Assembly: GCA_040769645.1 (NCBI GenBank)
Contig: JAXGKP010000001.1
Span: 1,860,001-1,924,000 of the forward strand
Source of the DNA: Mesolinea sp029556265
GTDB taxonomy: Bacteria; Chloroflexota; Anaerolineae; Anaerolineales; Anaerolineaceae
Length of the DNA: 64,000 bases
Direction: 5' to 3'
In this document: positions 16,804 to 25,542 of the stretch, one piece after another
Layout of the letters: each line of letters starts with the position of its first letter
Position numbering within the stretch: the stretch's first letter is position 1
Notes under the pieces: model-generated
The model's database searches: none
Told to the model about the DNA's origin: nothing
The model's input: the letters and a program-made list of their open reading frames with translations, nothing else
Made by a program: the position numbers and the translations under genes

Positions 16804-16968
16804 CAAATCCGCGGCTCTCAAAAATCACAGCAGCGATCCCCCCAAAACCAGCTTGACTTCAGCCCCGGCAGCCGGGTCAAGCCGCGCCTGCCAGGCCGGT
16901 TTCTCCAGCCGGGCATGAGTCGCGCGGCGCTTCAGGATCGCGCAGGGGCGATTTTCTCGTTTCTCGGG

Positions 16969-16974
16969 TATAAT
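16969..16974 (+). promoter_or_regulatory. -10 box for a leaderless transcript of the MazG-ProS unit
   Basis: TATAAT ends 9 nt before the ATG at 16984, so the predicted transcript starts about 3 nt upstream of the codon. No Shine-Dalgarno fits. Confidence 0.6.
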
Positions 16975-16983
16975 CTCAAGGTT

Positions 16984-17310
16984 ATGAACCTGGATGAATT
17001 GACCCATAAGATGCACGCTCTGGTGGAATCCAAGGGTTGGTACGCTGCGGATTCAGTCAAACAACAGACGCCGCGCAACCTTGCCATCTCCCTGGTTTTG
17101 GAAGCCGCGGAAGTCCTCGAGCTTTTTCAATGGCAGTCAGACTGCGAAGACAAGGCAGCCCTGGCGGGAGAGCTGGCGGATACGGCGCTCTTCCTGCTGC
17201 AGCTCGCCAACGTTTCCGGGATTGATTTGGAGCAGGCAATCCTGACGAAAATTGACCAAAACCAAAAACGGCTGTGGCCGGAACATTTGGGTAAGGAGCT
17301 AAAGCCATGA
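16984..17310 (+). CDS. MazG-like nucleotide pyrophosphohydrolase (108 aa)
   Basis: All-alpha NTP pyrophosphatase of the compact MazG/dCTP-pyrophosphatase type, which hydrolyses (d)NTPs to monophosphates for pool cleaning. Metal-binding acidic motifs are visible: EAAEVLELFQW near residues 41-51 and the ELADTALFL helix near 63-71. The length fits a single-domain member. The stop overlaps the next ATG in ATGA, so it is translationally coupled to the LOG-family gene. Confidence 0.85.
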   Translation: MNLDELTHKMHALVESKGWYAADSVKQQTPRNLAISLVLEAAEVLELFQWQSDCEDKAALAGELADTALFLLQLANVSGIDLEQAILTKIDQNQKRLWPEHLGKELKP

Positions 17311-17855
17311 TTATCGCAGTCTACGGCAGCGCCAAACCCGCGGCAGGGGACGCGCTCTATGAAGAAGCCCGCCGCTTGGGCGCGCTGCTCGCGCGGCAGG
17401 GCCACACGGTGATGACCGGAGGTTATTGCGGCACAATGGAAGCCGTCTCCCGAGGTGCGGCGGAAGCCGGTGGAAACACGATTGGCGTCACATGCGCCGA
17501 AATTGAACGCTACCGCCCGGGCGGTGCCAACCCCTGGGTGCAGGTTGATATCCGCACCGAAACGCTCACCCAGCGTCTGGAAGTGCTCACGCGCCAACCA
17601 GACGCGATGATCGCGCTGCCCGGCGGGGTTGGCACCCTGGCAGAAATCAGCCTGGCGCTGAACCTGGCGGTTATCTCCGCGGTTGCGGCCAAGCCTTTCA
17701 TTCTGGTGGGTTCCGCCTGGCGTGAAACCTTCAACACATTTTATGCCCGGAACAACGGTTTTACGTCCCGGGAGGATTTTGCGCGCCTGCACTTTTGCCA
17801 GACCCCTGACGAAGCGTTTGAAATGATTCAAAACAATACCCTGATAGGATTTTAG
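17307..17855 (+). CDS. LOG-family (TIGR00725-type) nucleotide-binding Rossmann protein (182 aa)
   Basis: Lysine-decarboxylase-like family whose studied members are phosphoribohydrolases acting on nucleoside 5'-monophosphates. The N-terminal VYGSAKP, the MTGGYCGTMEAVSRGA loop and the signature PGGVGTLAE near 110-118 are present. The neighbouring MazG-like NTP pyrophosphatase would supply nucleoside monophosphates, so the overlapping pair could clear damaged or excess nucleotides. That coupling is inference. Confidence 0.86.
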   Translation: MIIAVYGSAKPAAGDALYEEARRLGALLARQGHTVMTGGYCGTMEAVSRGAAEAGGNTIGVTCAEIERYRPGGANPWVQVDIRTETLTQRLEVLTRQPDAMIALPGGVGTLAEISLALNLAVISAVAAKPFILVGSAWRETFNTFYARNNGFTSREDFARLHFCQTPDEAFEMIQNNTLIGF

Positions 17856-17857
17856 CA

Positions 17858-19291
17858 ATGGAAAAAAAACTGCCCTCCCGTCAAGAAAACTTCTCCGAAT
17901 GGTACAACCAACTCGTTCTGCGCGCGGAACTGGCCGATTACGCGCCGGTGCGCGGCTGTATGGTTGTGCGTCCGTACGGCTGGGCGCTCTGGGAAAACAT
18001 CCAGAAAGCGCTGGATGAGCGCTTCAAAGCTACCGGGCACGTCAACGCGGCCTTCCCCATGCTCATCCCCCAGTCATTCATGACCAAAGAAAAAGAGCAT
18101 GTGGAGGGGTTTTCTCCGGAACTGGCAGTAGTTACCCACGGCGGGGGAGAACAATTGGAGGAACCCCTGGTGGTTCGCCCGACTTCCGAAACTATCATCG
18201 GGACCATGTACGCCAAATGGATTCAATCCTACCGGGACCTGCCGGTTCTGATTAACCAATGGGCCAACGTTGTCCGCTGGGAAATGCGCACCAAGCTCTT
18301 TTTGCGCACGCTGGAATTCTATTGGCAGGAAGGCCATACCGCGCATGCCGCCGAACAGGAAGCGGTTGAGGAAACCGAGCGCATGCTGCAGGTTTACGCG
18401 GACTTCGCGCGAACCGAAGCCGCTGTGCCAGTCATCCCGGGACGAAAAAGCGAATCCGAAAAATTTGCCGGCGCGGTCGCGACCTACTCCATCGAAGCCA
18501 TGATGGGCGACACGAAAGCCCTGCAAGCCGGCACATCACACTTCCTCGGTCAAAATTTTGCCAGGGCTTTTGAAATCAAATTCCTGGATGAGAATAACCA
18601 ACTCCAGCACTGCTGGACAACCTCGTGGGGGCTTTCCACGCGCTTCATCGGCGCGATTATCATGACTCATGGGGACGACCAGGGATTGATTCTTCCTCCC
18701 CGCCTCGCCCCAATTCAGGCGGTCATCGTGCCCATTTACCGCAGCGATGCGGAAAAAAGCGCGGTGATGGAAGCGGTTCAGGCAGTCCAAACCCAGTTGA
18801 AAGACCTGCGCCTCAAGGTAGACGACCGCGAGGGCCTGACTCCCGGTTTCAAGTTCAATGACTGGGAGCTGAAAGGCGTTCCCCTGCGCATCGAAATTGG
18901 CCCGAAGGACGTGCAAAATGGAACGGCCGCCCTCAGCCGCAGGGATATTCCCGGACGGGACGGCAAATCCTTCGCGCCCATGGCCACCCTTGAAAGCTCC
19001 GTGCCAGCGCTCCTGCAGACTATCCAAAACAACCTGCTTGCCAAAGCGACAGCTTTTCGCGACAGCCACATCTTCGAAGTAAGCGATTACGACAGCTTTA
19101 AGCAGGTCGTCTCGGAGCAAGGTTGGGCATACGCCTGGTGGAGCGATGACAGCGATAATGAAGCCCGCATCAAAGAGGAAACAAAAGCCACCTTGCGCGT
19201 CTACGCGAGCAACCCCAACCCTGGGGAAGGCGTGTGCTTTTACAGCGGCAGGAAAACAAACAAAAAAGCTTACTTCGCGCGTTCATATTAA
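17858..19291 (+). CDS. proS: Prolyl-tRNA synthetase, archaeal/eukaryotic type (477 aa)
   Basis: Class II synthetase that charges tRNA-Pro. It begins with the compact type-3 N-terminus (FSEWYNQLVLRAELAD) and has motif 2 in WANVVRWEMRTKLFLRTLEF, followed by FYWQEGHTAH, and motif 3 near the end of the catalytic core. It lacks the editing insertion of bacterial-type ProS and ends in a C-terminal extension closing on ARSY, as usual for this form. It starts 2 bp after the LOG gene with a purine-rich stretch before the ATG. Confidence 0.95.
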   Translation: MEKKLPSRQENFSEWYNQLVLRAELADYAPVRGCMVVRPYGWALWENIQKALDERFKATGHVNAAFPMLIPQSFMTKEKEHVEGFSPELAVVTHGGGEQLEEPLVVRPTSETIIGTMYAKWIQSYRDLPVLINQWANVVRWEMRTKLFLRTLEFYWQEGHTAHAAEQEAVEETERMLQVYADFARTEAAVPVIPGRKSESEKFAGAVATYSIEAMMGDTKALQAGTSHFLGQNFARAFEIKFLDENNQLQHCWTTSWGLSTRFIGAIIMTHGDDQGLILPPRLAPIQAVIVPIYRSDAEKSAVMEAVQAVQTQLKDLRLKVDDREGLTPGFKFNDWELKGVPLRIEIGPKDVQNGTAALSRRDIPGRDGKSFAPMATLESSVPALLQTIQNNLLAKATAFRDSHIFEVSDYDSFKQVVSEQGWAYAWWSDDSDNEARIKEETKATLRVYASNPNPGEGVCFYSGRKTNKKAYFARSY

Positions 19292-19300
19292 ACCAGAAGC

Positions 19301-20116
19301 ATGCCAGCCATCGACTTGACCAGGCTCCAAAAACAAATCGGGGAGCTGGTTTCGGCTTTTTCCGAACCAGCGGCTTTCCTGAAGACCCTGCATGAAATTC
19401 TGGGCTTTTATGAACGTCGGGCATACCGCCCAAACCGGGAGTTGATGCCGAAAACCTTTATGCGCTCGTACAATCTGCCAGCGCAAGTCCTGACGTTGAT
19501 TGAGATTGGGCTGAAACAACCTGCCAGCCTTTACCAGGAAGAGGCCCTCAGGCTGGCGCAAGCCCTCTGGCAGGATCCCTATTATGAAGCCCGCGTGCTT
19601 GCCGCGGGTATCCTGGGTCATCTGCCAGCCGAGCTAAGCGGGGAAACCCTGGCTTTGATTGAGGAGTGGATTTCAGCCCCTTTGGACCGGGCGGCATTGC
19701 AAACCCTTCTGGAGAAAGGCAGCCTTCCTGCGCGTCTGGCCGGCACCTGGTTCCCTTTCGTCGAAAAGCTGCTCAGCAGCCCTTCCACGCGCGCCCAATC
19801 AGTTGGTCTGCTCGCGCTGGCAAAAGACCTGGAGCAGCGCCCGCTCACCAAATACACCGGCATTTTCAACCTGATTCGCCCGTTCCTTCAGGCGGGCGAG
19901 GAAAGCCTGGAGCTGAACCTCAGCCTGGTCGTGAAGACCCTCGCCCAGCGCACCCCCAACGAGACCGCGTATTTCCTGAAACAGGTCCTGGCAGACAGTT
20001 CCGACAGCGGGATTGAGCGCCGGATTCGGGGTTACCTTGAGTTTTTCCCTCCTGACGCCGCTGCCGGTCTGCTCAAGTCGGTTAAGAATCACGCCAGTAT
20101 CTATAAGACAAAATAG
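19301..20116 (+). CDS. Alpha-helical repeat (HEAT/DNA-alkylation-repeat-like) protein (271 aa)
   Basis: Almost wholly helical. Repeated amphipathic helix pairs (for example LYQEEALRLAQALWQ and ARVLAAGILGHLP) resemble the HEAT-like repeats of the AlkD/DNA-alkylation-repeat superfamily. I do not see the AlkD catalytic Trp/Asp arrangement clearly enough to call a glycosylase. It follows proS by 9 bp, so it is probably cotranscribed. A structure prediction would show whether the DNA-binding groove is kept. Confidence 0.65.
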   Translation: MPAIDLTRLQKQIGELVSAFSEPAAFLKTLHEILGFYERRAYRPNRELMPKTFMRSYNLPAQVLTLIEIGLKQPASLYQEEALRLAQALWQDPYYEARVLAAGILGHLPAELSGETLALIEEWISAPLDRAALQTLLEKGSLPARLAGTWFPFVEKLLSSPSTRAQSVGLLALAKDLEQRPLTKYTGIFNLIRPFLQAGEESLELNLSLVVKTLAQRTPNETAYFLKQVLADSSDSGIERRIRGYLEFFPPDAAAGLLKSVKNHASIYKTK

Positions 20117-20285
20117 CCCGCGCCTCATCACCCGCGAGCATATTGCTGTCGGTGTCGATAACGCGCCTGCCTTTCCACATAAAGTGGCCCATCGCATAGT
20201 TCCATCGGATAAACGGCAGGGTCCCCTGGCGTTTGGAAGCATGCGTAATAATGGCTGACAGCGTCCTGACACTGTGCTTATGCCA
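20082..20285 (-). pseudogene. Possible start-less gene remnant
   Basis: A minus-strand frame of 67 codons has protein-like composition (TLPFIRWNYAMGHFMWKG, then DTDSNMLAGDEARAIL) but no good start: the first ATG is at 20192, leaving 36 residues, and a TGA closes the frame upstream. Its 3' end overlaps the end of the helical-repeat gene. I do not recognise it. It may be a decayed gene tail or chance. Confidence 0.25.
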
Positions 20286-20414
20286 TCAAGCTGTCAGCAA
20301 ACACGCGGGTCCATCCACAAGAGCTGAGCGCCTTTACAGAACGCTGAAAACAGAAAAATGTCCCCCATCCGACAGCATGAATTTGATTTCTATCCCCTCC
20401 TTGGCATTAAGCAA
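20117..20414. other. Intergenic stretch after the helical-repeat gene
   Basis: Apart from the possible minus-strand remnant at 20082-20285 and the hppA terminator at its end, I see no gene, tRNA or promoter of note here. Reading frames on the plus strand lack codon character. Confidence 0.4.
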
Positions 20415-20439
20415 GACAGCCCGGGATTTCCGGGCTGTC
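20415..20439. terminator. Hairpin terminator at the end of hppA
   Basis: GACAGCCCGG and CCGGGCTGTC form a perfect 10-bp stem with a 5-nt loop. The minus-strand flank TTGCTTAAT is only moderately T-rich. Confidence 0.7.
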
Positions 20440-20458
20440 TGTCAACTGACTGATTGGC

Positions 20459-22531
20459 TTAGAAAAGATGAAAAACAGCGATTATCGGGGCAAATAGCGA
20501 CGCGACAAGCGACATCACGGTGATGAGCGTATTGAGCGAAGGGCCGGCGGTGTCTTTGAAAGGGTCACCAACCGTATCCCCCACCACAGCGGCTTTGTGC
20601 GCTTCGGAGCCAGGGCCGCCAAACTTGCCGGTTTCAACGAATTTTTTGGCGTTATCCCACAAACCCCCGGCGTTTGCCATTAAGAGCGCGAAGATGACGC
20701 CGGTGAAAATTGCGCCGCCCAGGAACCCGCCCAAAGCGTTTGGACCAAGCAAAAAGCCGATGACAAGCGGCAGCCCAACCGCCAGAAAAGCAGGTAAGAG
20801 CAGCGAAGACAGCGCGCCATGCGCGGCCAAACCAACACAGCGGTCGTAATCGGGGTCCTCAGTGCCTGCCAGGATACCCGGCTTTTCATGGAACTGCCGG
20901 CGAATTTCTTCAATCATATCAAACGCGTTGTGGGTCACGGAAAGCATCAGCAAAGCGGAGAACAAGGGTGGGGTCATCGCGCCTAAAAACACGCCCGCGA
21001 TAACCATGGGTTCCCGCAGGCTGATGTTCAGGTCAATCCCATTCGCTTTTACGACCTCCGAGTACGCGGCAAAAAGCGCCAAAACGGTCAGCGCGGCCGC
21101 GCTGATTGAAAAACCCTTGGTGATAGCTTTGGCCGTATTGCCCGCAGAGTCGAGCACGTCCGCGCGTTCAATCACATCCTGACCCATCCCTGCCATTTCG
21201 GCGATACCGCGCGCGTTGTCCACAATCGGACCGTAAGCATCCGCGGAAACAATCATCCCGCTGATGGAAAGCATCCCTACCGCCGCCACGCCAATACCAT
21301 AAATTCCCGGTAAACCATTGCTCACCGCGACATTGTATGAAAGCAAAGTCGCCACCACAACACCGAGGATTGAAGGCACAATCGAAATCAGGCCGTAGCT
21401 GTAGCCAGTGATGATTGTTATCGCGGATCCCGACGTGGACACCCGGGCTGTTTCCTGCACGGGTTTGTACTGGTCATTCGTAAAGAAGTCCGTAGTGAAG
21501 CCAATGATAACGCCGGTCACAATGCCAATGGTGGCCGACCAAAATATTCCCGCGTCAATAATTTTCGTGAAGCTCAAGATCAGCAAGGCTGCCACATAGA
21601 TAATGCAGGTAATAATCGTGCCGCGGTTCAACGCCGCGCCGGGTTTTCCGCCTTCTTTAACCTTGACAAACTCAATCCCAAGCAGAGAGGCAAATGTGCC
21701 AATAGTACACAGGATTAACGGTATCACGGTGTATTTGTACTGCATCGCGGAGGCGAAGCTGGCGCCCAAAATCATCACAGCCACAGCGCTGGCAACATAA
21801 CTGTCAAAAATATCCGCGCCCATGCCTGCCACATCGCCCACATTATCCCCGACATTATCGGCGACAACCGCCGGGTTGCGAGGGTCATCTTCAGGGATGC
21901 CAAGTTCAACCTTACCCACCAGGTCGGCAGCAATATCCGCGGTTTTCGTATAAATGCCGCCCCCGGCTTTCGCCAGCAGCGCCAACGTGCTGGCGCCAAA
22001 ACTGAAGCCCAACACCGCGTGTGAATCTTTGGTAAGCATAAAAATCAGGCTCATCCCGATGACCGCCAGTCCGACCATCGCCAAACCCAAAACCGCACCG
22101 GCGTAGAAGGAAAGCCGGAAAGCCTGCTGCAAGCTCTTCTGGGCGGCAGTGGCTGTGCGGACGTTGGCTTCAACTGCCACGCGCATCCCCATATACCCGG
22201 CGACTGCCGAGCTCAGCGCGCCAATAATGAAACATGCCGCCATGACCACGCCCATGCCAGGTTGGATTTGAACGCCTGTCGTCCCGATTGTTTCAAAGTT
22301 GAAACTGAATATGAGCGCGATGATAATCCCAAGCACCAGGGCGAGGCTTGCAAGCGCGGTATACAGACGCTTAAGATAGGTATTCGCGCCGCTGCGGATC
22401 CAACCCGCCACCTGCTGGGCTTTTTCAGAGCCCGGGTCCTGTCGAAGAACCCAGAAATAAAGATAGACAGCAACCGCGATTGAAATAGCCCCACCCGCGA
22501 TTCCAACAATCAACCAAATTTGATAATCCAT
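20459..22531 (-). CDS. hppA: Membrane-bound proton-pumping pyrophosphatase, K+-independent type (690 aa)
   Basis: Couples pyrophosphate hydrolysis to ion pumping across the cytoplasmic membrane, with about 16 transmembrane helices. PPi-binding acidic motifs are plain: KVELGIPEDDPRNPAVVADN and NVGDVAGMGADIFDSY, and the C-terminal GDTVGDPFKDTAGPS. In the diagnostic stretch the protein reads GNTAKAITKG. Lys in place of Ala and Thr in place of Gly are hallmarks of the K+-independent H+-pumping class, which argues against Na+ transport. The ATG at 22531 has GGAAGAGG upstream. It may be cotranscribed with the gene 37 bp upstream. Confidence 0.96.
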   Translation of the reverse strand: MDYQIWLIVGIAGGAISIAVAVYLYFWVLRQDPGSEKAQQVAGWIRSGANTYLKRLYTALASLALVLGIIIALIFSFNFETIGTTGVQIQPGMGVVMAACFIIGALSSAVAGYMGMRVAVEANVRTATAAQKSLQQAFRLSFYAGAVLGLAMVGLAVIGMSLIFMLTKDSHAVLGFSFGASTLALLAKAGGGIYTKTADIAADLVGKVELGIPEDDPRNPAVVADNVGDNVGDVAGMGADIFDSYVASAVAVMILGASFASAMQYKYTVIPLILCTIGTFASLLGIEFVKVKEGGKPGAALNRGTIITCIIYVAALLILSFTKIIDAGIFWSATIGIVTGVIIGFTTDFFTNDQYKPVQETARVSTSGSAITIITGYSYGLISIVPSILGVVVATLLSYNVAVSNGLPGIYGIGVAAVGMLSISGMIVSADAYGPIVDNARGIAEMAGMGQDVIERADVLDSAGNTAKAITKGFSISAAALTVLALFAAYSEVVKANGIDLNISLREPMVIAGVFLGAMTPPLFSALLMLSVTHNAFDMIEEIRRQFHEKPGILAGTEDPDYDRCVGLAAHGALSSLLLPAFLAVGLPLVIGFLLGPNALGGFLGGAIFTGVIFALLMANAGGLWDNAKKFVETGKFGGPGSEAHKAAVVGDTVGDPFKDTAGPSLNTLITVMSLVASLFAPIIAVFHLF

Positions 22532-22568
22532 AAATTGTGACCTCTTCCTATTATTATTGAGACCTGTT

Positions 22569-23333
22569 TTACATATTCGCCGAACGGAACCAGCGGTAAT
22601 TTTCAATACGCAGCACGTCTGCGTGTGGCATCGGGTAATAGCGCAGTTTGTCCCGATTTCCCACAAAGAAGCCGTTCTTAATCGTACGGTATGGAATTAC
22701 CGGTGAATGGGTTCGATCGACCATTTTTGTGGAAACATATTTGGTCTTAACATCCGAAAGGCACTGGCGCAGATGATCCGGGTTGCTGTAAGGCAGGTTG
22801 TTCAGCATGCCCATTTCGGGGTCGCTGGAAAGTTCGCCTAACTGGAGCTCCGCGAAAGTGATAGCCGGAACTGAGATTAAAGAGGTCGGATTCTTAACAA
22901 TCAAATCAAAAAAACTGACCGCGTCCAAGCGGCTTACCACCAGCGGTGTGACGGGAACAACTTCCTGATAGAGATGAAGCCCGCTTCCATTCTCAGGGAA
23001 CTCATCCGAGGCCTTCAGCCCCAAAGTACGCCCGTCCTGCGTGGTCAGGTAAAGGTCCAACAAGGCATCCGGGTCTATATGTTCCAAAACGCGGTAGACT
23101 GAGACGTAAATAGACGCTTTCGGGCGTCCGTCTTCGTGCGGGACACAGCGCTTAAGCGCTTCATCCATGTGAAAATAGGGATTTCGATAATTGGGGTCCA
23201 CTTCAAAAAACATGGCTTGTCCCCGGGATTTTTTTGAGGAACCGACCGCGTAATAGGTACCAAATTCCTCAGGGCTCAACATTGACACAATTAATGCTTC
23301 GGGGAGTAAAGATAAATAAAAATGCGTTTCCAT
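22569..23333 (-). CDS. Uncharacterised soluble protein (254 aa)
   Basis: I do not recognise the family. The protein begins METHFYLSLLPEALIVSMLSPEEFGTYYAVGSSKKSRGQ and is mixed alpha/beta, without signal peptide or membrane helix. Motif-like stretches are YVSVYRVLEHI and the C-terminal RENYRW-type end (ADVLRIENYRWFRSANM). The ATG at 23333 has GGAG upstream. An ATG at 23393 is excluded because a predicted -10 box sits immediately before it. It precedes hppA on the same strand with a 37-bp gap, but no functional link can be inferred. Confidence 0.75.
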   Translation of the reverse strand: METHFYLSLLPEALIVSMLSPEEFGTYYAVGSSKKSRGQAMFFEVDPNYRNPYFHMDEALKRCVPHEDGRPKASIYVSVYRVLEHIDPDALLDLYLTTQDGRTLGLKASDEFPENGSGLHLYQEVVPVTPLVVSRLDAVSFFDLIVKNPTSLISVPAITFAELQLGELSSDPEMGMLNNLPYSNPDHLRQCLSDVKTKYVSTKMVDRTHSPVIPYRTIKNGFFVGNRDKLRYYPMPHADVLRIENYRWFRSANM

Positions 23334-23394
23334 GCGTGCTCCAATCTTCAGAAGATAATTGCCTTGCACCAGGTGTCCAAATATCACCAGCATA

Positions 23395-23400
23395 ATTGTA
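23395..23400 (-). promoter_or_regulatory. -10 box (TACAAT) of the orphan gene
   Basis: Predicted start near 23388, giving a leader of about 55 nt. No convincing -35. Confidence 0.45.
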
Positions 23401-23552
23401 TCTTAAAAGGCGGCTTTGGTACCAAAAAAACCAATTGACTGCACAAATCTTAACGGTTGCCGGGTGACATTTTTAATTGAGGCAACGCTTCCCCTTTAGT
23501 TACTTTTATTTTGAGGAAATATGGATACTGTTTTCATCCCTTTATGAACCAA

Positions 23553-23576
23553 CAAAAAGCCCGCGTTTCCGCGGGC
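23553..23576 (-). terminator. Terminator of the small lipoprotein gene
   Basis: Minus strand GCCCGCG-GAAA-CGCGGGC followed by TTTTTG, 22 nt after the stop codon. Confidence 0.9.
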
Positions 23577-23597
23577 GTTCATCACTCAGATAATCCA

Positions 23598-24005
23598 TCA
23601 GTGGCTGAGCAGATAGTTGATTATGGCTTCTTTTTCCTGGGCAGTAAAGCTGATCCCGTGATGACCGCTCAGAAATTGGTCCCACTCCGCGTAAGTTTTA
23701 TCAAACTGGAGCACCCAGTCTAAGGTGTGGTGCCCGCCAAGTTTCTCAAGCAGCAGCGCCTCAGCTTCGGCTTCGCTTATTGTCGCGGTTTCCGCGGCCG
23801 GGTAAGCCGCGCTGGCCGATTCCGCGGCTGCTCCCGCCGGATACGCGCCGGAAGCCTGGTTCGGCGTCGGATTTTCCTCGACGCCCCCGTCAACAGAAAC
23901 AGCTGGCAAATTAATGGAAGTACCTTCATCCTTGGCAGCACAAGCACTCAAAAGAAGTCCAACCGCCAAAATAATGCTTACGAAAAGGAATATTTTGCTT
24001 TTCAT
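23598..24005 (-). CDS. Small lipoprotein of unknown function (135 aa)
   Basis: Signal peptide with lipobox LLSAC (Cys22), a low-complexity Ala/Glu/Tyr/Pro segment (about 45-80), then a compact C-terminal region ending GISFTAQEKEAIINYLLSH. That end resembles the last helix of small c-type cytochrome domains, but there is no CxxCH, so it is not a haem protein. The monocistronic unit is closed by a strong terminator. Confidence 0.75.
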   Translation of the reverse strand: MKSKIFLFVSIILAVGLLLSACAAKDEGTSINLPAVSVDGGVEENPTPNQASGAYPAGAAAESASAAYPAAETATISEAEAEALLLEKLGGHHTLDWVLQFDKTYAEWDQFLSGHHGISFTAQEKEAIINYLLSH

Positions 24006-24099
24006 GGATTTATCCTTTCACTTGATGTGAATATTTTACCCGAAACGAGCGCGAAAACACGCTTCCCCGCCTGTCGGGGTAGATAGCTGCCGGCGAATC

Positions 24100-25542
24100 T
24101 CAGCCGGCGCAATCCGGTTTCGCGCTTACATCCGTAAAATAAGCCTCACCCAAAGATTCCGCGGTCTCCCCATCTGGCAAGCTCAGTTTTTCGCAGAACA
24201 GGGGGTGCGCGCGGCTCGCCTGTTCAGCCATCCGGAGCGCAATCCTTCGGATGGAAAAATGGGCGTTCTCGCTGGCGCGCAGCCGCGTGAAGTGAAATAG
24301 TTCACGCAAGTTCAAGCGGCAGAGCACGCGCCGGTTGTACCCATTTGGCACAACGTAAGAGGCCGCCTCCGGGTGGAATTGCCACAGTTCTTCATACAAC
24401 CGGGCTGCTTCGTTCATCGCCTGCCGGTATAAACCCTCCACGCCGGCCTGGCTCATCGCTTTCGGAATCGCGTACCCCAGGCGGGTGGTCAGCGCCTGCG
24501 GGGTTTGGGTCATCATGCGGTGGCGCTTAAACTCAAAGTAAGCGCCCTGGTCCATAACCAAATCAAAATCGTAATGGGCATACTCAAGCTCCCGCAGGGG
24601 GACGTCAAAATCGCTCAATTGCGCGAATAACGCCTCCGCAAGAGCGGATTTTTCCCCGGCTTCCAGGCTCCGAACATGCGCCAGGCATTCGGAATAGCTT
24701 CGTTCGCCAAAGCGCAGCAGCGCCGCGGCCAACACCTGGTCTTCCGCGTCAGGTTCCGCGCCGAGAAGCTGGCACCACCCCTCCTCAGGCTCTGCCGCAA
24801 CCCGCGCGGCTTCCGTGCGAAAACAAGCGCGGATACCCGCCAGGCTCTCAATTGGATTGGCATACTTAACCAGCGTTGGCAGTTCCTGGGTTGCCACCGT
24901 CTTCACTTCCCGGCCTATCTGGCGGTCTTCTTCAAGCTCGGAGCTGAGCAGTTTTTTTATGGCGTATTCCAGCGCGCGCGCGTTTATCGTGACGCCCACG
25001 TTCGCCATCGACGCGGCGGGCAGGAAAAACCTGGCAACGTCCACCGCTTTCACTCGGGCGCGGTTTTGCCAGGCCTTCTCGCTTTCCTCCGGCAGCCTTT
25101 CGGTGACTTCTTCACACCACGCGCGCAAGGCTTCGGTCGCTTCGGCGTAGCTCTGAAAAAGCAGGCGCATTAATCCGCGATATTTCTCCGCAAAGCGCGA
25201 GGCCTCTATTTCTGGCGGTAAAACCCAGGCATCCGGGTTCCATTCCTGGTAACGCGTGGATTTTTCGGTGTACGATGCCAGGCGGTTGCCTTCAATGGTT
25301 TCAATGGCAAGCCGGGAGATGTTTTCGAGGGCCAGATGCAAGACGGCATGTTCGGCCACGCTGGAATGACCATAACCGACTATCCATTTTTCACTGAATT
25401 TTGAGGATTTTTCCGCGTCCAGCTCCGCGGCAATCCGGTCAAACGGTTCGGGGGAACGGGAGGTTTTCGCGAAGGTGACCGCGATGGTTTCCGCGCTGTA
25501 TTGGTTTGGGCTAAGCCGATAAATTCTCCGGGCAAGATTCAT
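24100..25542 (-). CDS. thyX: Tandem double-domain ThyX-like (FAD-dependent thymidylate synthase) protein (480 aa)
   Basis: Flavin-dependent dTMP synthase family, but with two ThyX-like halves in one chain; classical ThyX has about 220-250 residues and acts as a homotetramer. The first half holds GYGHSSVAEHAVLH, then GNRLASYTEKSTRY where the RHRxxSxxxxSxRY signature should be: the SxRY end is kept and RHR is lost. The second half holds RHRMMTQTPQALTTRLGY, keeping RHR, and NLRELFHFTRLR. It overlaps ribF by 32 bp, and AGGAGG lies 10 nt before the ATG. Coupling to the FAD synthetase gene fits a flavoenzyme. Confidence 0.85.
   Translation of the reverse strand: MNLARRIYRLSPNQYSAETIAVTFAKTSRSPEPFDRIAAELDAEKSSKFSEKWIVGYGHSSVAEHAVLHLALENISRLAIETIEGNRLASYTEKSTRYQEWNPDAWVLPPEIEASRFAEKYRGLMRLLFQSYAEATEALRAWCEEVTERLPEESEKAWQNRARVKAVDVARFFLPAASMANVGVTINARALEYAIKKLLSSELEEDRQIGREVKTVATQELPTLVKYANPIESLAGIRACFRTEAARVAAEPEEGWCQLLGAEPDAEDQVLAAALLRFGERSYSECLAHVRSLEAGEKSALAEALFAQLSDFDVPLRELEYAHYDFDLVMDQGAYFEFKRHRMMTQTPQALTTRLGYAIPKAMSQAGVEGLYRQAMNEAARLYEELWQFHPEAASYVVPNGYNRRVLCRLNLRELFHFTRLRASENAHFSIRRIALRMAEQASRAHPLFCEKLSLPDGETAESLGEAYFTDVSAKPDCAG

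Noticed and set aside
20233..20523. Plus-strand frame of 96 codons
   Set aside because: It runs through the hppA terminator and into hppA on the opposite strand, with no ribosome binding site.
23598..24005. Small c-type cytochrome
   Set aside because: The C-terminal helix is cytochrome-like, but there is no CxxCH haem-binding motif.
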